DNA of 37,434 bases from Acidobacteriota bacterium (GTDB lineage Bacteria; Acidobacteriota; Terriglobia; Terriglobales; Acidobacteriaceae). The stretch lies in NCBI GenBank assembly GCA_019351975.1, contig JABBOG010000038.1, forward strand, positions 1-37,434, read 5' to 3'. How positions within the stretch are numbered: the stretch's first letter is position 1; every line of letters starts with the position of its first letter. This document shows, one piece after another, positions 1 through 8,552 of the stretch. Position numbers and translations under genes: made by a program. The notes beneath the pieces are model-generated. The model did no database searches, was not told where the DNA came from, and saw only the letters and a program-made list of their open reading frames with translations.

Positions 1-46
1 ATCGAGCGAGTCAGAGTCGCTAGTCCTACCATTGAACGAGAGGGCA
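1..46 (-). tRNA. tRNA-Gln (CUG anticodon), 5' part only
   Basis: Read on the minus strand from position 46, the sequence folds as the first part of a tRNA. The 5' acceptor strand is UGCCCUC (46-40). A D-arm follows with GUUC paired to GGAC around an AAUGGUA loop. Then comes a perfect 5-bp anticodon stem, AGCGA (21-17) with UCGCU (9-5). The 7-base loop CUCUGAC gives anticodon CUG at 14-12, which reads glutamine CAG codons. A 5' U1 is usual for tRNA-Gln. The variable loop, T-arm and 3' acceptor strand lie outside the window, so acceptor pairing cannot be checked. Confidence 0.85.
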
Positions 47-160
47 ATACAGGTTGTATCGGCAGCTGCAGGCTCGGCGGGAGCCACAATCAGCCGCCTC
101 TGTGAGTGTACGAGGGATCGAGCAACGGGTCAACCTCCCCAGCCGCGCTCACATCCCCGA

Positions 161-1009
161 TCACCCATCGCTCCCTCCTTCAGCATCGAACCGATAGTCG
201 ATGCCCTCAGCAACCGCCTCGTATCCAATCCTGCGATAGACAGAGTTCGACGTCGGATTCCCCAGGTCCGTATACAGCATGCATCGGTGCCCCGCGCTCA
301 CAAGCTGCTTCGAAATCTCACACACACACGCTCCCGCATAACCTCGCCGTCTATGCTCCCTCGGCGTATATACGCCTGATATCCTCACGACTCCCTGTAT
401 AGGCTTGCTCGTCAGCGCCATCGACACCGCCGTACCGCCGTGCTGCCACAGCCACACGCTCTCCGACGAGAGCGCCGCGTCGATGACACTCACTGCACTG
501 CTCGCTGGCGCACCTGTCTCAACATAAAACTCCTGCAACCAGCCAACCGCAAACTCGCGGTTCCCAACGCCTGCTCGTCGCAGCTCTCCTTCAACAGGAG
601 CGATCTCCTGCACGTCGATCAGTTCATACAGCCGAAGTCCCTGCTTCGGAAACGCCGCAGACTTTCGTCGTTCCGTCCATCGTCCAGCGAAACTTGCCGC
701 CGTCGCTGCTTCCCCGTTCACACCCGGCAGATATAGGCCAGCATCCACAATCGCGTCGACAATCGCTGCGGTCACGTCACGCTCCATCGGCACCACCGTG
801 GCCGGGTAGTGCAGTGGCGACTGAAGCGCCACGCCAACAACCTGCCCGCCACGCGTTGCAACCCAATAGCGCCCCGGCTCAGGCCGCGCCACCCGCCCGT
901 CCACAATCGTCAGAATCAAGTTGTGCACAACCGCACGAGACCTCAAAAAGTCTTCTACAGCCGCGGCAAACAACCGCACATCCTCATAAAAATGAACGCT
1001 GATCTCCAT
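161..1009 (-). CDS. GNAT family N-acetyltransferase
   Basis: A 282-residue protein with an acetyl-CoA-binding GNAT domain in its C-terminal half. The signature HRRRGYAGACV, the R-x-x-G-x-A pyrophosphate loop of motif A, lies near residue 220. It is followed by a helix and the typical Y-R-R-I-G-Y segment near residue 262. The N-terminal 140 residues carry no motif I recognise but are usual for the two-domain GNAT proteins of this length found in soil bacteria. The substrate cannot be inferred. The gene runs leftward just downstream of the ABC permease (19 bp gap) and could be co-transcribed with it. The start lacks a convincing ribosome binding site. Base composition is less skewed than in the neighbouring permease. 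Confidence 0.85.
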   Translation of the reverse strand: MEISVHFYEDVRLFAAAVEDFLRSRAVVHNLILTIVDGRVARPEPGRYWVATRGGQVVGVALQSPLHYPATVVPMERDVTAAIVDAIVDAGLYLPGVNGEAATAASFAGRWTERRKSAAFPKQGLRLYELIDVQEIAPVEGELRRAGVGNREFAVGWLQEFYVETGAPASSAVSVIDAALSSESVWLWQHGGTAVSMALTSKPIQGVVRISGVYTPREHRRRGYAGACVCEISKQLVSAGHRCMLYTDLGNPTSNSVYRRIGYEAVAEGIDYRFDAEGGSDG

Positions 1010-1028
1010 GCCCAGAGTCTATCCAACC

Positions 1029-3635
1029 CTACTCCTCCCGCAGCACCTCCAGCGGCTTCTGCCCCAGCACCCGATGGCTCGCCATCCATCCTGCCGCCAC
1101 CGTCAGCCCCGCCACCGCCGCCCACGCCGCCACATTCGCGCCTGCCTGAAACCCATACGCAAAGTGCATCACATGCACCAGCAGATAGCGTGCCAGCACA
1201 TTCGCAAACACCAGCCCCACAGCTCCCGCGATCAGCCCCAGCACCGCAAACTCCACCGAAAAAATCGCCGCAATCCTCGCTCGCGTCGCACCCAGCGTCT
1301 TCAGCACAACCACCTCGCGAATCCGCCGGTACCGCGTCCCCGCAATCGCGCTCGCCAGAATCACCATTCCCGCAAAGATGCTGAACGCCGCCAGAAATTG
1401 AATCACGTACGTCACCTGCAGCAGCACCTGCCGAATCACCTCCAGCGTCGCCGCCACATCGATCACCGTCACCGTCGGAAAGTGTTCGTACAGCACCCGC
1501 CGCAGCCCTGCCGTCGCCGCCGGGTCACAATGCACGCCGCCGTACCAGACCACCGGCATCCCCGCCAGCACCGTCTGCGGCAGAATAAACTCCGCCCGCG
1601 AAAACGCATGCCTGCTGTCGGCCTCATACACCGCCGCCACCGTCGCCGTAAAATCCTCATCCTGCGCCGACATCGTAATCCTGTCGCCCGGCTTCACCTT
1701 CAGCCGTGCCGCGCGCTCGCGTTCAATCGCCACCAGCGGCCGTTGCGCCGCGCCCGCAGCCTCCTTCGCCGTCCACCACCGCCCCTCCACCACCGAGTCC
1801 CCCGGTGGCGGCGCATCCGTCACCGGCGGCCACGTCAAATTCAGCGACTGCGCAAACCTCCCCACATGCTTCAGCTTCAAGTCCGCAAATGGCACACCGT
1901 TCACCGCCACCAGCCGCGCGCTCACCACCGGCAGAATCTCCGGCGTTCCTTTCACAGTCGGCTGCGTCGCCAACAGCTTCCGCACGCCACCCACCTCATC
2001 CGTGCTCATGTCGATCAAAAAAATATTCGGCAGATTCTCCGCCGTCGCTCCACGCATCTCGCTCACAATCGACCGCTGCACCATATACACCGCCGCAATC
2101 TGCATCACGCCCAGCCCCAGCGCAGCCAGCAGCGCAGCCGACGGGTTCCCCGGCCTGTACAAATTCGCCAACCCATGCCGCAGCGTCGACGGCAACCGCA
2201 GCCCCGTCCCCTTCAAAAACCGCCGCAGCCCCCACAGCGTCACCGCTGCCATCGCCAGCAGCACCAGCAGCACCACCACCAGACCCACCGCAAACGTCCA
2301 CCCCACTCGCCGCGAGTCCGACACCCGCGTCGCCAGCGCCACCAGCCCCACCACAATCAGCGCACTCGCACCAATCTGCGCTCCCGATCCCTTCAACTTC
2401 CGCATCAACCGCGCCCCAAACGGATCATCCGCAGCATCCACATTTCGTCGCAAGATCAAGATCGGCCGCACATTACGAACATCCAGCAACGGTGGCAGCG
2501 TGAACAGCAGCGTCGTCAACATTCCCGCCGTCAGGCCCAACCCAATTGCATGCACATCCAGCGCAAACCGCGGCGTCAGGTGCAGCAGCTTCGCCAGAAA
2601 CAGCGGAAACGCCATCTGCACACCCATTCCCAGCACCACCCCGAGCACACCTCCGCTTAACCCCAGCAGCAGCGTCTGCAGCAGATAAATCTTCATCACC
2701 TGCCCCGACCCCGCACCCAGCGACTTCATAATCGCAATCGAATCCAGCCGCTGCTGCAGATGCGCCCTCATCGCCATCGCCACACCCACCGCCCCCAGCA
2801 CCAGTGCCACCAGGCTCATCAGCGACAGCAGCCCCGTCGCTCCATCCAGCGCCTTCGTCAGCGCCGGATTCGCCTCGCGATAATCCGCCACCTGCGCCTC
2901 CGGCAGCAGCGTCTCCAGCCGCGCCTTCAGCTCCGCCACCGCCGCATCCGATAGCGCCCTTCCCTTCTTCGCCCTCGGCAGCCGAAACAGATATCGCCGC
3001 GACACCCTCGACCCCGGCGCCACCAGCCCCGTCCCCTCCAGCGCCTTCTGCGAGATCAATACCCGCGGCCCCGCCGCAAACGACCCCGACAACCGGTCTG
3101 GCTCATCCAGCACCGCCGCCGCGATCCGAAACTGCTCCGTCCCCAGCTTGATCGCGTCCCCCACATGCAGATGCAGCCGCAGCAGCAGGTCGTCGCCCAC
3201 CGCCACGCTGTCATCCGTCAGCGCCTTGTCCAGTGGCATCTTCGGTTCCAGCACCACCGTCCCATAGAACGGATACTTCGCCGGATCCACCGCCTTCACC
3301 GACACCAGCAGCGGGTCCATCGACCTCGCCGACGACGCCATCGACAGCAGTTCCGTCACCGGCGACTCATCGTTCCCCGCCGCCTCCAGCGCAGCAATCC
3401 CCTTCTCCTGCTCCGGCGTCGGCGGCATATTCGTCCGCGCCGACACATCCGCCGCCATAATGCTCCGCGCCCTCAACAACAGCGTCCTCCTGAACGCCGA
3501 CGAGAACCCCCGCACCCCCGTCAGCGCCGCCACGCCAATCGCAACCGACAGCACCACAAACGCAAACTTCCCCCGCGACGAGTGCAACTCCCGCACCGCA
3601 ATCCGCCCCGCCGTCCCATACGAAAGTCCCGCCAT
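1029..3635 (-). CDS. ybbP: ABC transporter permease, FtsX family (YbbP-like)
   Basis: An 868-residue polytopic membrane protein with two FtsX/MacB-type permease modules. An N-terminal membrane segment (about 20-45, VLSVAIGVAALTG) precedes a large extracytoplasmic loop and a block of three helices (about 265-385). A second anchor near 490-510, a second periplasmic domain and a last trio of helices (about 735-850) follow. The protein ends in the conserved KPLEVLREE motif of this family. Length and layout match E. coli YbbP (about 800 residues). The ATPase partner lies immediately upstream on the same strand, separated by a 239-bp repeat-bearing gap. A divergent TesA-like gene completes the ybbP-ybbA-tesA order. 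In FtsX-type systems the energy is used to extract or act on lipids or lipoproteins rather than to move small solutes; the cargo here is unknown. A purine-rich AAGAGGA lies 10 nt before the ATG. Confidence 0.9.
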   Translation of the reverse strand: MAGLSYGTAGRIAVRELHSSRGKFAFVVLSVAIGVAALTGVRGFSSAFRRTLLLRARSIMAADVSARTNMPPTPEQEKGIAALEAAGNDESPVTELLSMASSARSMDPLLVSVKAVDPAKYPFYGTVVLEPKMPLDKALTDDSVAVGDDLLLRLHLHVGDAIKLGTEQFRIAAAVLDEPDRLSGSFAAGPRVLISQKALEGTGLVAPGSRVSRRYLFRLPRAKKGRALSDAAVAELKARLETLLPEAQVADYREANPALTKALDGATGLLSLMSLVALVLGAVGVAMAMRAHLQQRLDSIAIMKSLGAGSGQVMKIYLLQTLLLGLSGGVLGVVLGMGVQMAFPLFLAKLLHLTPRFALDVHAIGLGLTAGMLTTLLFTLPPLLDVRNVRPILILRRNVDAADDPFGARLMRKLKGSGAQIGASALIVVGLVALATRVSDSRRVGWTFAVGLVVVLLVLLAMAAVTLWGLRRFLKGTGLRLPSTLRHGLANLYRPGNPSAALLAALGLGVMQIAAVYMVQRSIVSEMRGATAENLPNIFLIDMSTDEVGGVRKLLATQPTVKGTPEILPVVSARLVAVNGVPFADLKLKHVGRFAQSLNLTWPPVTDAPPPGDSVVEGRWWTAKEAAGAAQRPLVAIERERAARLKVKPGDRITMSAQDEDFTATVAAVYEADSRHAFSRAEFILPQTVLAGMPVVWYGGVHCDPAATAGLRRVLYEHFPTVTVIDVAATLEVIRQVLLQVTYVIQFLAAFSIFAGMVILASAIAGTRYRRIREVVVLKTLGATRARIAAIFSVEFAVLGLIAGAVGLVFANVLARYLLVHVMHFAYGFQAGANVAAWAAVAGLTVAAGWMASHRVLGQKPLEVLREE

Positions 3636-3730
3636 CGATCACAATCCTCTTAGCACACTGCAATTAAACTCAAACCACTTCGTCCCAACGTGCCACTTCA
3701 CAAACCTCAATCGCCTACCCCATCTCTATC

Positions 3731-3760
3731 CAATCGCTACCCAATCGCTACCCAATCGCT
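3731..3760. repeat. 11-bp tandem repeat (CAATCGCTACC, 2.7 copies)
   Basis: The unit CAATCGCTACC occurs at 3731-3741 and 3742-3752, and a third partial copy CAATCGCT ends at 3760. It directly abuts the REP-like sequence that starts at 3761. It sits in the gap between the permease and ATPase genes. No gene is visible in this gap. Confidence 0.75.
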
Positions 3761-3835
3761 GTCATCCTGAGCGAAGCGATTGCGTCCTTTGCAATCGCGC
3801 AGTCGAAGAGCCTGTCCTGAGCGCAGCCGAAGGAA
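3761..3835. repeat. Dispersed REP-like intergenic element
   Basis: The stretch starts GTCATCCTGAGCGAAGCGA and later contains a related half, CCTGTCCTGAGCGCAGCCGAAGG (3811-3833). This style of sequence, CCTGAGCG(A/C)AGC(C)GAAGG, is a short repeat I know from intergenic regions of many Acidobacteriota and other soil bacteria. Here two diverged copies of the core sit in the same orientation about 50 bp apart with GTCGAAGAG between them. The element separates the permease and ATPase genes of one transporter. It would be transcribed if they form an operon, so it might alter mRNA stability between the two. Confidence 0.6.
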
Positions 3836-3874
3836 CCCCGAAAATCCTCACCTCACCCAAACCTTCAAGCCCTT

Positions 3875-4582
3875 TCAGCCATCGACGCGCACTCCACCAG
3901 CCTGAACCTCATCCCCAACCACCAGCCCATCCCGCAGCGTAATCCTCCGCCCCGCGTGTTGCGCCAGCGCCGGATCATGCGTCACCAGCACCAGCGTCGT
4001 TCCCTCCACATGGTTCAAATGCAGCAGCAGCTCCAGAATGTGCTGCCCATTCACCGTATCCAGATTTCCCGTCGGCTCATCCGCCAGCACAATCGGCGGC
4101 CGCAGAATAAATGCCCGCGCCAGCGCCACCCGCTGCTGCTCCCCCCCCGAGAGCTGCACCGGATAGTGGTCCATCCGCGCCCCCAGCCCCACCGACTGCA
4201 ACAACTGCCTCGCCCGCTCCAACCCCGCCTTCTGCTCCCCTGCGTCCTCATTCAGCTCATACGGCAGCAGCACATTCTCCAGCGCCGTCAGCGTCGGAAT
4301 CAGCTGATAGCTCTGAAACACAAACCCAATCGTCCGTCCCCGCAGCTGCGCCAGCCTGTCCTCCGGCATATTGCTGATCACCGTCCCGTTCAGCGCCACC
4401 GTCCCCGCCGTCGGATCATCCAGCCCCGCCAGCAGCCCCAGCAGCGTCGACTTCCCCGACCCCGACGCTCCCATGATCGCCACAAACTCCCCGCGTCCCA
4501 CCCTGAAGTCAATCCCCTTCAGAATCTCCACCGTCGCCCCGCCCGTCCGCAGCGACTTCCGCAGTCCCGCCACCACAATCAT
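3875..4582 (-). CDS. ybbA: ABC transporter ATP-binding protein (YbbA/LolD-like)
   Basis: A 235-residue ABC ATPase of the MacB/LolD type. It shows Walker A (GASGSGKST, about residues 39-47), a Q-loop (FVFQSYQLIPTLTALENV), the signature LSGGEQQRVALARAF (about 140) and Walker B with the D-loop (IVLADEPTGNLD). A longer reading from a TTG at 4618 is open. The ATG at 4582 is preferred because AGAGGA lies 6 nt upstream and the protein then begins MIVVAGLRK, as family members do. It should energise the downstream FtsX-type permease at 1029-3635. The divergent TesA-like esterase starts 65 bp away, an arrangement shared with the E. coli tesA-ybbA-ybbP locus. Confidence 0.93.
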   Translation of the reverse strand: MIVVAGLRKSLRTGGATVEILKGIDFRVGRGEFVAIMGASGSGKSTLLGLLAGLDDPTAGTVALNGTVISNMPEDRLAQLRGRTIGFVFQSYQLIPTLTALENVLLPYELNEDAGEQKAGLERARQLLQSVGLGARMDHYPVQLSGGEQQRVALARAFILRPPIVLADEPTGNLDTVNGQHILELLLHLNHVEGTTLVLVTHDPALAQHAGRRITLRDGLVVGDEVQAGGVRVDG

Positions 4583-4635
4583 CGAATCCTCTGCCAAAAC
4601 TCCCGCGCCTTCGCTCAATCCGTCATCCTCTTGTC

Positions 4636-4641
4636 TACAAT
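4636..4641 (+). promoter_or_regulatory. Putative -10 box of a leaderless tesA transcript
   Basis: TACAAT lies exactly 6 nt before the GTG start at 4648, so transcription would begin at or next to the start codon. No clear -35 hexamer is visible. The same box and spacing occur before the genes at 25915 and 32562. Confidence 0.5.
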
Positions 4642-4647
4642 CATCCT

Positions 4648-5379
4648 GTGAACCTATCGCGCCTTCGACCCAGTCTACCCGGTATCAGCGTCCTCGCCGC
4701 TGCAGCGCTCGCCGCATCCCTCTCCATCACTGGCTGTAAAGACGCGCGTCACACCTCAGAAGATGCGGCCATCACCCAGCCCGCTTCCATCCCACTACCA
4801 AACTCCCCCAACGCGCAAACCACCGACGCCCGCCCCATCATCGACTGCTTCGGCGACAGCCTCACCGCCGGCTTCGGCACCGACCCCGGCCAGTCCTACC
4901 CCGACGACCTCCAGAAACTCCTCCAGGCCAGCGGCTACCACTACCACGTCATCAACTCCGGCATCAGCGGCAACACCACCAAAGACGGCCTCGACCGCAT
5001 CCAGCGCGTCATCGCCCGACACCCCCAGATCGTCGTCGTCGAGTTCGGCGGTAACGACGGCCTCCGCGGCCTTCCCATCCCCCAGACCCAGGCCAACCTC
5101 GCCAGCATCATCCGCCAACTCCAGGCCTCCGGTGCCAGGGTCGTCCTCGCCGGCATCACCCTCCCACCCGACTACGGCAAAGACTACATCGCCCACTTCG
5201 ACGCCATGTACCCCGCCCTCGCCAACCAGTTCCACATCCCCTACCTCCCCTTCATCCTTCAGGGCGTCTACGGCGTCCCCGGCTCCATGCAGGCAGACAA
5301 CACCCACGCCACCCCCCAGGGCAACCAGCAAGTAGCCCTCAACATCGACCACCTCATCCAACCCCTCCTCAAGCACTAA
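4648..5379 (+). CDS. tesA: TesA-like SGNH/GDSL arylesterase lipoprotein
   Basis: A 243-residue SGNH hydrolase. The N-terminus has a hydrophobic stretch (residues 12-28) ending in a lipobox, SITGC, with Cys30 as the probable lipidation site, so the enzyme is likely anchored in the envelope. Block I is DCFGDSLTAGFGT with nucleophile Ser near residue 71. Block II Gly lies in INSGISGNTT, block III in VVEFGGNDGLRG, and the Asp/His pair in MQADNTHATPQG near the C-terminus. This matches the multifunctional acyl-CoA thioesterase I / protease I / lysophospholipase L1 family. The start is GTG with no ribosome binding site but a TACAAT box 6 nt upstream. The gene is divergent from the YbbA/YbbP transporter genes, the usual context of tesA. 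Confidence 0.92.
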   Translation: MNLSRLRPSLPGISVLAAAALAASLSITGCKDARHTSEDAAITQPASIPLPNSPNAQTTDARPIIDCFGDSLTAGFGTDPGQSYPDDLQKLLQASGYHYHVINSGISGNTTKDGLDRIQRVIARHPQIVVVEFGGNDGLRGLPIPQTQANLASIIRQLQASGARVVLAGITLPPDYGKDYIAHFDAMYPALANQFHIPYLPFILQGVYGVPGSMQADNTHATPQGNQQVALNIDHLIQPLLKH

Positions 5380-5389
5380 CCCCACCACC

Positions 5390-5408
5390 GCCCGACGGCA
5401 CATCGGGC
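5390..5408. terminator. Hairpin between convergent tesA and truB
   Basis: GCCCGA (5390-5395) pairs with TCGGGC (5403-5408) around a 7-nt loop, eleven bases after the tesA stop and 30 bp from the truB stop. No T-run follows on either strand, so this is a weak candidate for a bidirectional terminator. Confidence 0.3.
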
Positions 5409-5437
5409 TCTAGCTACCCGGGTGGGACCGCTCAACC

Positions 5438-6310
5438 CTACCCCATCACCACCACCGGCTGCACCAGCGTCCCCGCCACCCGCTTCGCCACGCACAACAT
5501 CTCCCTCGGTCCGCTGAACACCTTCACCATTCCCGCATCCGAAAACTCCGGCACATTCACCTGCATCCCATTCCGAATCCGCCCCGCCGTCTGCTCGTCC
5601 ACCATCACCGACGGCATATCCACTAACAGCGACCGCGGATGCGGCAACCGCGCCTCCACAGCCTCCCTCGACATCCCCTTCAGCTCCTCCAACCCAATCG
5701 CCTGCTCCAGCCCAAACACCCCCGCCCTCGTCCTCCGCAGCGACGCCAGATGCGCCCCACACCCCGCCATCCCCCCCAGCTCATGCGCCACTGACCGCAC
5801 ATACCCGCCCGCCGACACCGTCATCGCAAACGTCGCCACATCGCCCTCCAGACTCGTCAGCTCAAAGCTGTGAATCGTAATCCGCGCCGCCTTCACCGGC
5901 ACATCCATCCCCGCCCGCGCCAGCTTGTGCGCCGCCACCCCGTTGATCTTCTTTGCCGAAAACACCGGCGGCATCTGCTCCATCTCCCCATGAAACCGCC
6001 TAGCCAGCTCCCGCAACTCCGCCAGCCCCACCCCCAGCGGAACATCCTCTCCCGCAGCCTGACCCTCCGCATCGAACGTGTCCGTCGCAAACCCAAACCG
6101 TATCGTCCCTGTATACGACTTCTCCGCCTGCCCAAAAAACTGCGCCAGCCGCGTATATTTCCCCAACAACAGCGGCAGCACTCCCGTCGCCATCGGATCC
6201 AGCGTCCCCAAATGCCCAATCGACGTCTCACCCGTCACCCGCCGCACAATCGCCACCACGTCATGCGACGTCATCCCACCCGGCTTATCCACCACAATCA
6301 ATCCATTCAT
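5438..6310 (-). CDS. truB: tRNA pseudouridine(55) synthase TruB
   Basis: A 290-residue enzyme that converts U55 of the tRNA T-loop to pseudouridine. The N-terminus reads MNGLIVVDKPGGMTSHDVV. The catalytic motif HLGTLDPMATGVLP carries the nucleophilic Asp near residue 40, and KYTRLAQF and the KSYTGTIRFG segment follow. KKINGVAAHKLAR and a Y-V-R-S-V-A-H-E-L motif are also in place. The C-terminal part resembles a reduced PUA-like region. An ATG seven codons upstream (6331) is open, but 6310 is favoured because family members start at MNG. The sequence before it is GACAAT followed by six bases, so it could be another short-leader or leaderless start. It is convergent with tesA. Confidence 0.96.
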   Translation of the reverse strand: MNGLIVVDKPGGMTSHDVVAIVRRVTGETSIGHLGTLDPMATGVLPLLLGKYTRLAQFFGQAEKSYTGTIRFGFATDTFDAEGQAAGEDVPLGVGLAELRELARRFHGEMEQMPPVFSAKKINGVAAHKLARAGMDVPVKAARITIHSFELTSLEGDVATFAMTVSAGGYVRSVAHELGGMAGCGAHLASLRRTRAGVFGLEQAIGLEELKGMSREAVEARLPHPRSLLVDMPSVMVDEQTAGRIRNGMQVNVPEFSDAGMVKVFSGPREMLCVAKRVAGTLVQPVVVMG

Positions 6311-6416
6311 CCCTCTATTGTCGCAGCCCACCCCACCGCTGCAAGCCCGACCCTACCCCTGCCTCGCCCTTACCTTTCTCGCTGTCGTTCCGTAGCGCAG
6401 CGCAGGAATCTGCCTT

Positions 6417-6956
6417 TTACGACTTCCAAGCCCCCAGCAACCGCCGTACCACCACCAGCTCCCCCGTGTGATACGCCGTATGGTCCGCCACCAAAAACGC
6501 CTCCCGCAGCAGCGACTGCCCCTCCTCCGCCCACGCAAACGGCCGCACCAGCGCCGCATCGTCCGACTTCGCCAGCAGCGCCTCAAACGCTCTGCGGTCC
6601 TCCCGCACCTGCTTCACCGACTGCGCCCACGCCTCCGCGCTCGGCGGCGCAGCCTCCTTCGGCCAATACTCCTCCGGCCACTTCAGCGCCTTGTACCCGC
6701 CGCCCGCGTTATCGCTGTACTCCAGAATGTCCCGCTGCGTAATCCGTATATGCTCCAGAATCTGCCAACCCGAATACGGCAGCCTCTCCGGAACTACGCC
6801 CTGCAGCGTCTCCGGAAACCCCTCCACCGCCGCATCGAACGTCGCATGCGCCTGCCCGCCATCCAGCAGCGCCTTCAACTGTTCCCGAAGCGCAGCTCCA
6901 ACACTCGTCTCATCCGCCACACGATCTGTCATGCAGGATGAGATGCGCTCAGCCAT
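6417..6956 (-). CDS. DinB-like metal-binding four-helix protein
   Basis: A 179-residue protein with the features of the DinB/YfiT four-helix-bundle superfamily. A histidine near residue 70 (GWQILEHIRITQRDIL) and a second pair in VADHTAYHTGELVVVRRLLG near 160-170 provide a plausible three-histidine metal site. Some family members use such sites in thiol-dependent transferase reactions (for example with bacillithiol or mycothiol), but the substrate here is unknown. A second in-frame ATG lies at 6932; neither start has a strong ribosome binding site. It runs leftward 106 bp upstream of truB. Confidence 0.75.
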   Translation of the reverse strand: MAERISSCMTDRVADETSVGAALREQLKALLDGGQAHATFDAAVEGFPETLQGVVPERLPYSGWQILEHIRITQRDILEYSDNAGGGYKALKWPEEYWPKEAAPPSAEAWAQSVKQVREDRRAFEALLAKSDDAALVRPFAWAEEGQSLLREAFLVADHTAYHTGELVVVRRLLGAWKS

Positions 6957-7004
6957 CCGCGCGTCTCATCCCGCATTACATCCCGCCGCCGCGCGGGGCA
7001 CCTT

Positions 7005-8552
7005 CTACGGCGTGTGCGTCAGATGCATCTCGCTCACATACGCATCCACCACGCTGTGCTGCCCGTTACCGTTGTACATCCCATCCAGCTGCACCAGTGC
7101 GCTGTAGTTCCCGTTGTCGCCAACCCGGCCTCCCGACGCACTGTTCGGCTTGAAGTTCACCTGCGTCGTCGTCCCATCGAACGTCAGCGTCTGGAACGTC
7201 ACCGTTCCGTCCGGATCCCGCAGGAACGTCCACCCCACATGGTGCCAGCCTGTGAACGACGGATTGCTCGACCCCGTCCACGGCTGCTCAAACTGGCTGC
7301 GGCTGCACGGCACCACCGGCGGCGTCTGTCCATTCTGGTTCTTCCCATTCAGGAAGATCCAACCGCCCGTCTCACTGTCAAACACCGCCCAGTATCCCGA
7401 TCCGTTCGACAGATTGAATGCACACTCCGTATAAAACTTGCTCCAGATCCCGCCCGCGCTGTACTGCGCATCCAGCTCAAATGCCTGGTGCGCCGTCGGG
7501 TCCGGCAGATACACATACTCATCCAGAGACCAGTGCGAGTCAATTGCCGACGCAGGCAGCGGCGCCGGTGTCGTTCCGCGGAACAACACATTCGACCAAC
7601 TCCCGCCCTGCACCTCTTGAAAGTGTGCCGACCGCCCGTTCAGCGTCCGATTGCCCTGGTTCGCCAGGCCGCCATTCTCCTGAATCGCCTCAATCAGCGT
7701 GCTGCGCGGAACCGATCCTCCCTGTCCCTGCACCCCGCCACCGCACGGATTCCCAACCCACATACTCTCAATCCGAGGATTGCACTGGTTCTGCGAGTTG
7801 TCGATTCCAATCTGGTCCAGATCGCAAGGCGCATTCCCCGCCTGCGAACAGTCCTCCGCCACCGTATAGTTCACGCTGCTGCTGCTCAGCGTCGATCCGT
7901 TCGCATCGACCGCCGTTACCGTCAGAACATGGCTCCCGTTCGGAAGCACGTACACGCCATTCACGCTGCTTCCCGCAATCTGCCCCAGCTTATAGCCGTT
8001 GTCCCAAATCTCCAGCTGTACCGGCGTGTTCTCGTTTGCCGAAGCCGCAATCCTCACCGCACTTATGCTCGTCGAACCCGACGACGGACTCGCGATCGCA
8101 ACGCTTCCCGGAGCAGCCTGCGTCGCCGGAGCGGTCGGCGCTACCGAAGTCACCGATGGCGTCGATGGCGCTGTTCCCGTGCTCGCCGGCGGTGCCGAAG
8201 TACTCTTCTGCGCCGAAACCATATACACAATGCTGTTGCGATCGAGCACCTGCCCCATCGGTGAAACCGCCAGAACCGTCAGCGTATGTCTTCCCTGCGG
8301 CATCGCCGTCGCCGCGCTCATCGAGCTCGAAAAGAAGTTCCCCAGCTTGCGCCCGTTGTCCCACACTTCAAGGTGAAACGCTGCATTCTCAATTGCCGAT
8401 GCCACAATGGGCACCGAACCTGCGACCGTAGCGCCGTTGCGTGGACTACCAATGTTAACCGTTCCTGCCAGAGCCGATGGTACAAGGAAGCCGAAAAAAC
8501 TTGCTGCGATGGATAGGGCCAGTGTTGCCCCGGGAATAAGTCTCATCCCCAT
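7005..8552 (-). CDS. Secreted protein with two Ig-like repeats and a C-terminal LamG-like domain
   Basis: A 515-residue exported protein. Residues 1-29 form a signal peptide ending PSALAG. Two homologous modules follow, at about 30-115 and 150-235. Both have the core (L/I)EVWDNG-x-KLG, a G-x-H-x-LTV turn and a terminal Y-x-V strand, which resembles an Ig-like or FN3-like sandwich repeat common in acidobacterial secreted proteins. A Ser/Thr/Ala/Pro linker joins them. After an extracellular-type Cys-rich stretch (EDCSQAGNAPCDLDQIG), the last 260 residues are rich in aromatics, Gly and Asn. They look like a concanavalin/laminin-G type beta sandwich, with a GWHHVGWTF strand and a DGTVTFQTLTFDG segment. 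This suggests binding of surface carbohydrate. It is a lone gene; function unknown. A second ATG two codons downstream (8546) is an equally good start. Confidence 0.8.
   Translation of the reverse strand: MGMRLIPGATLALSIAASFFGFLVPSALAGTVNIGSPRNGATVAGSVPIVASAIENAAFHLEVWDNGRKLGNFFSSSMSAATAMPQGRHTLTVLAVSPMGQVLDRNSIVYMVSAQKSTSAPPASTGTAPSTPSVTSVAPTAPATQAAPGSVAIASPSSGSTSISAVRIAASANENTPVQLEIWDNGYKLGQIAGSSVNGVYVLPNGSHVLTVTAVDANGSTLSSSSVNYTVAEDCSQAGNAPCDLDQIGIDNSQNQCNPRIESMWVGNPCGGGVQGQGGSVPRSTLIEAIQENGGLANQGNRTLNGRSAHFQEVQGGSWSNVLFRGTTPAPLPASAIDSHWSLDEYVYLPDPTAHQAFELDAQYSAGGIWSKFYTECAFNLSNGSGYWAVFDSETGGWIFLNGKNQNGQTPPVVPCSRSQFEQPWTGSSNPSFTGWHHVGWTFLRDPDGTVTFQTLTFDGTTTQVNFKPNSASGGRVGDNGNYSALVQLDGMYNGNGQHSVVDAYVSEMHLTHTP

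Noticed and set aside
71-85. Hairpin GGCTC-GGCGG-GAGCC after the GNAT gene
   Set aside because: Only a 5-bp stem and no T-run on either strand; not enough to call a terminator.
1008-2660. Long rightward frame (550 residues) antisense to the permease
   Set aside because: Composition is dominated by Arg, Gln, His and Pro with no domain. The opposite strand encodes a convincing FtsX-type permease, so this is a high-GC shadow frame.
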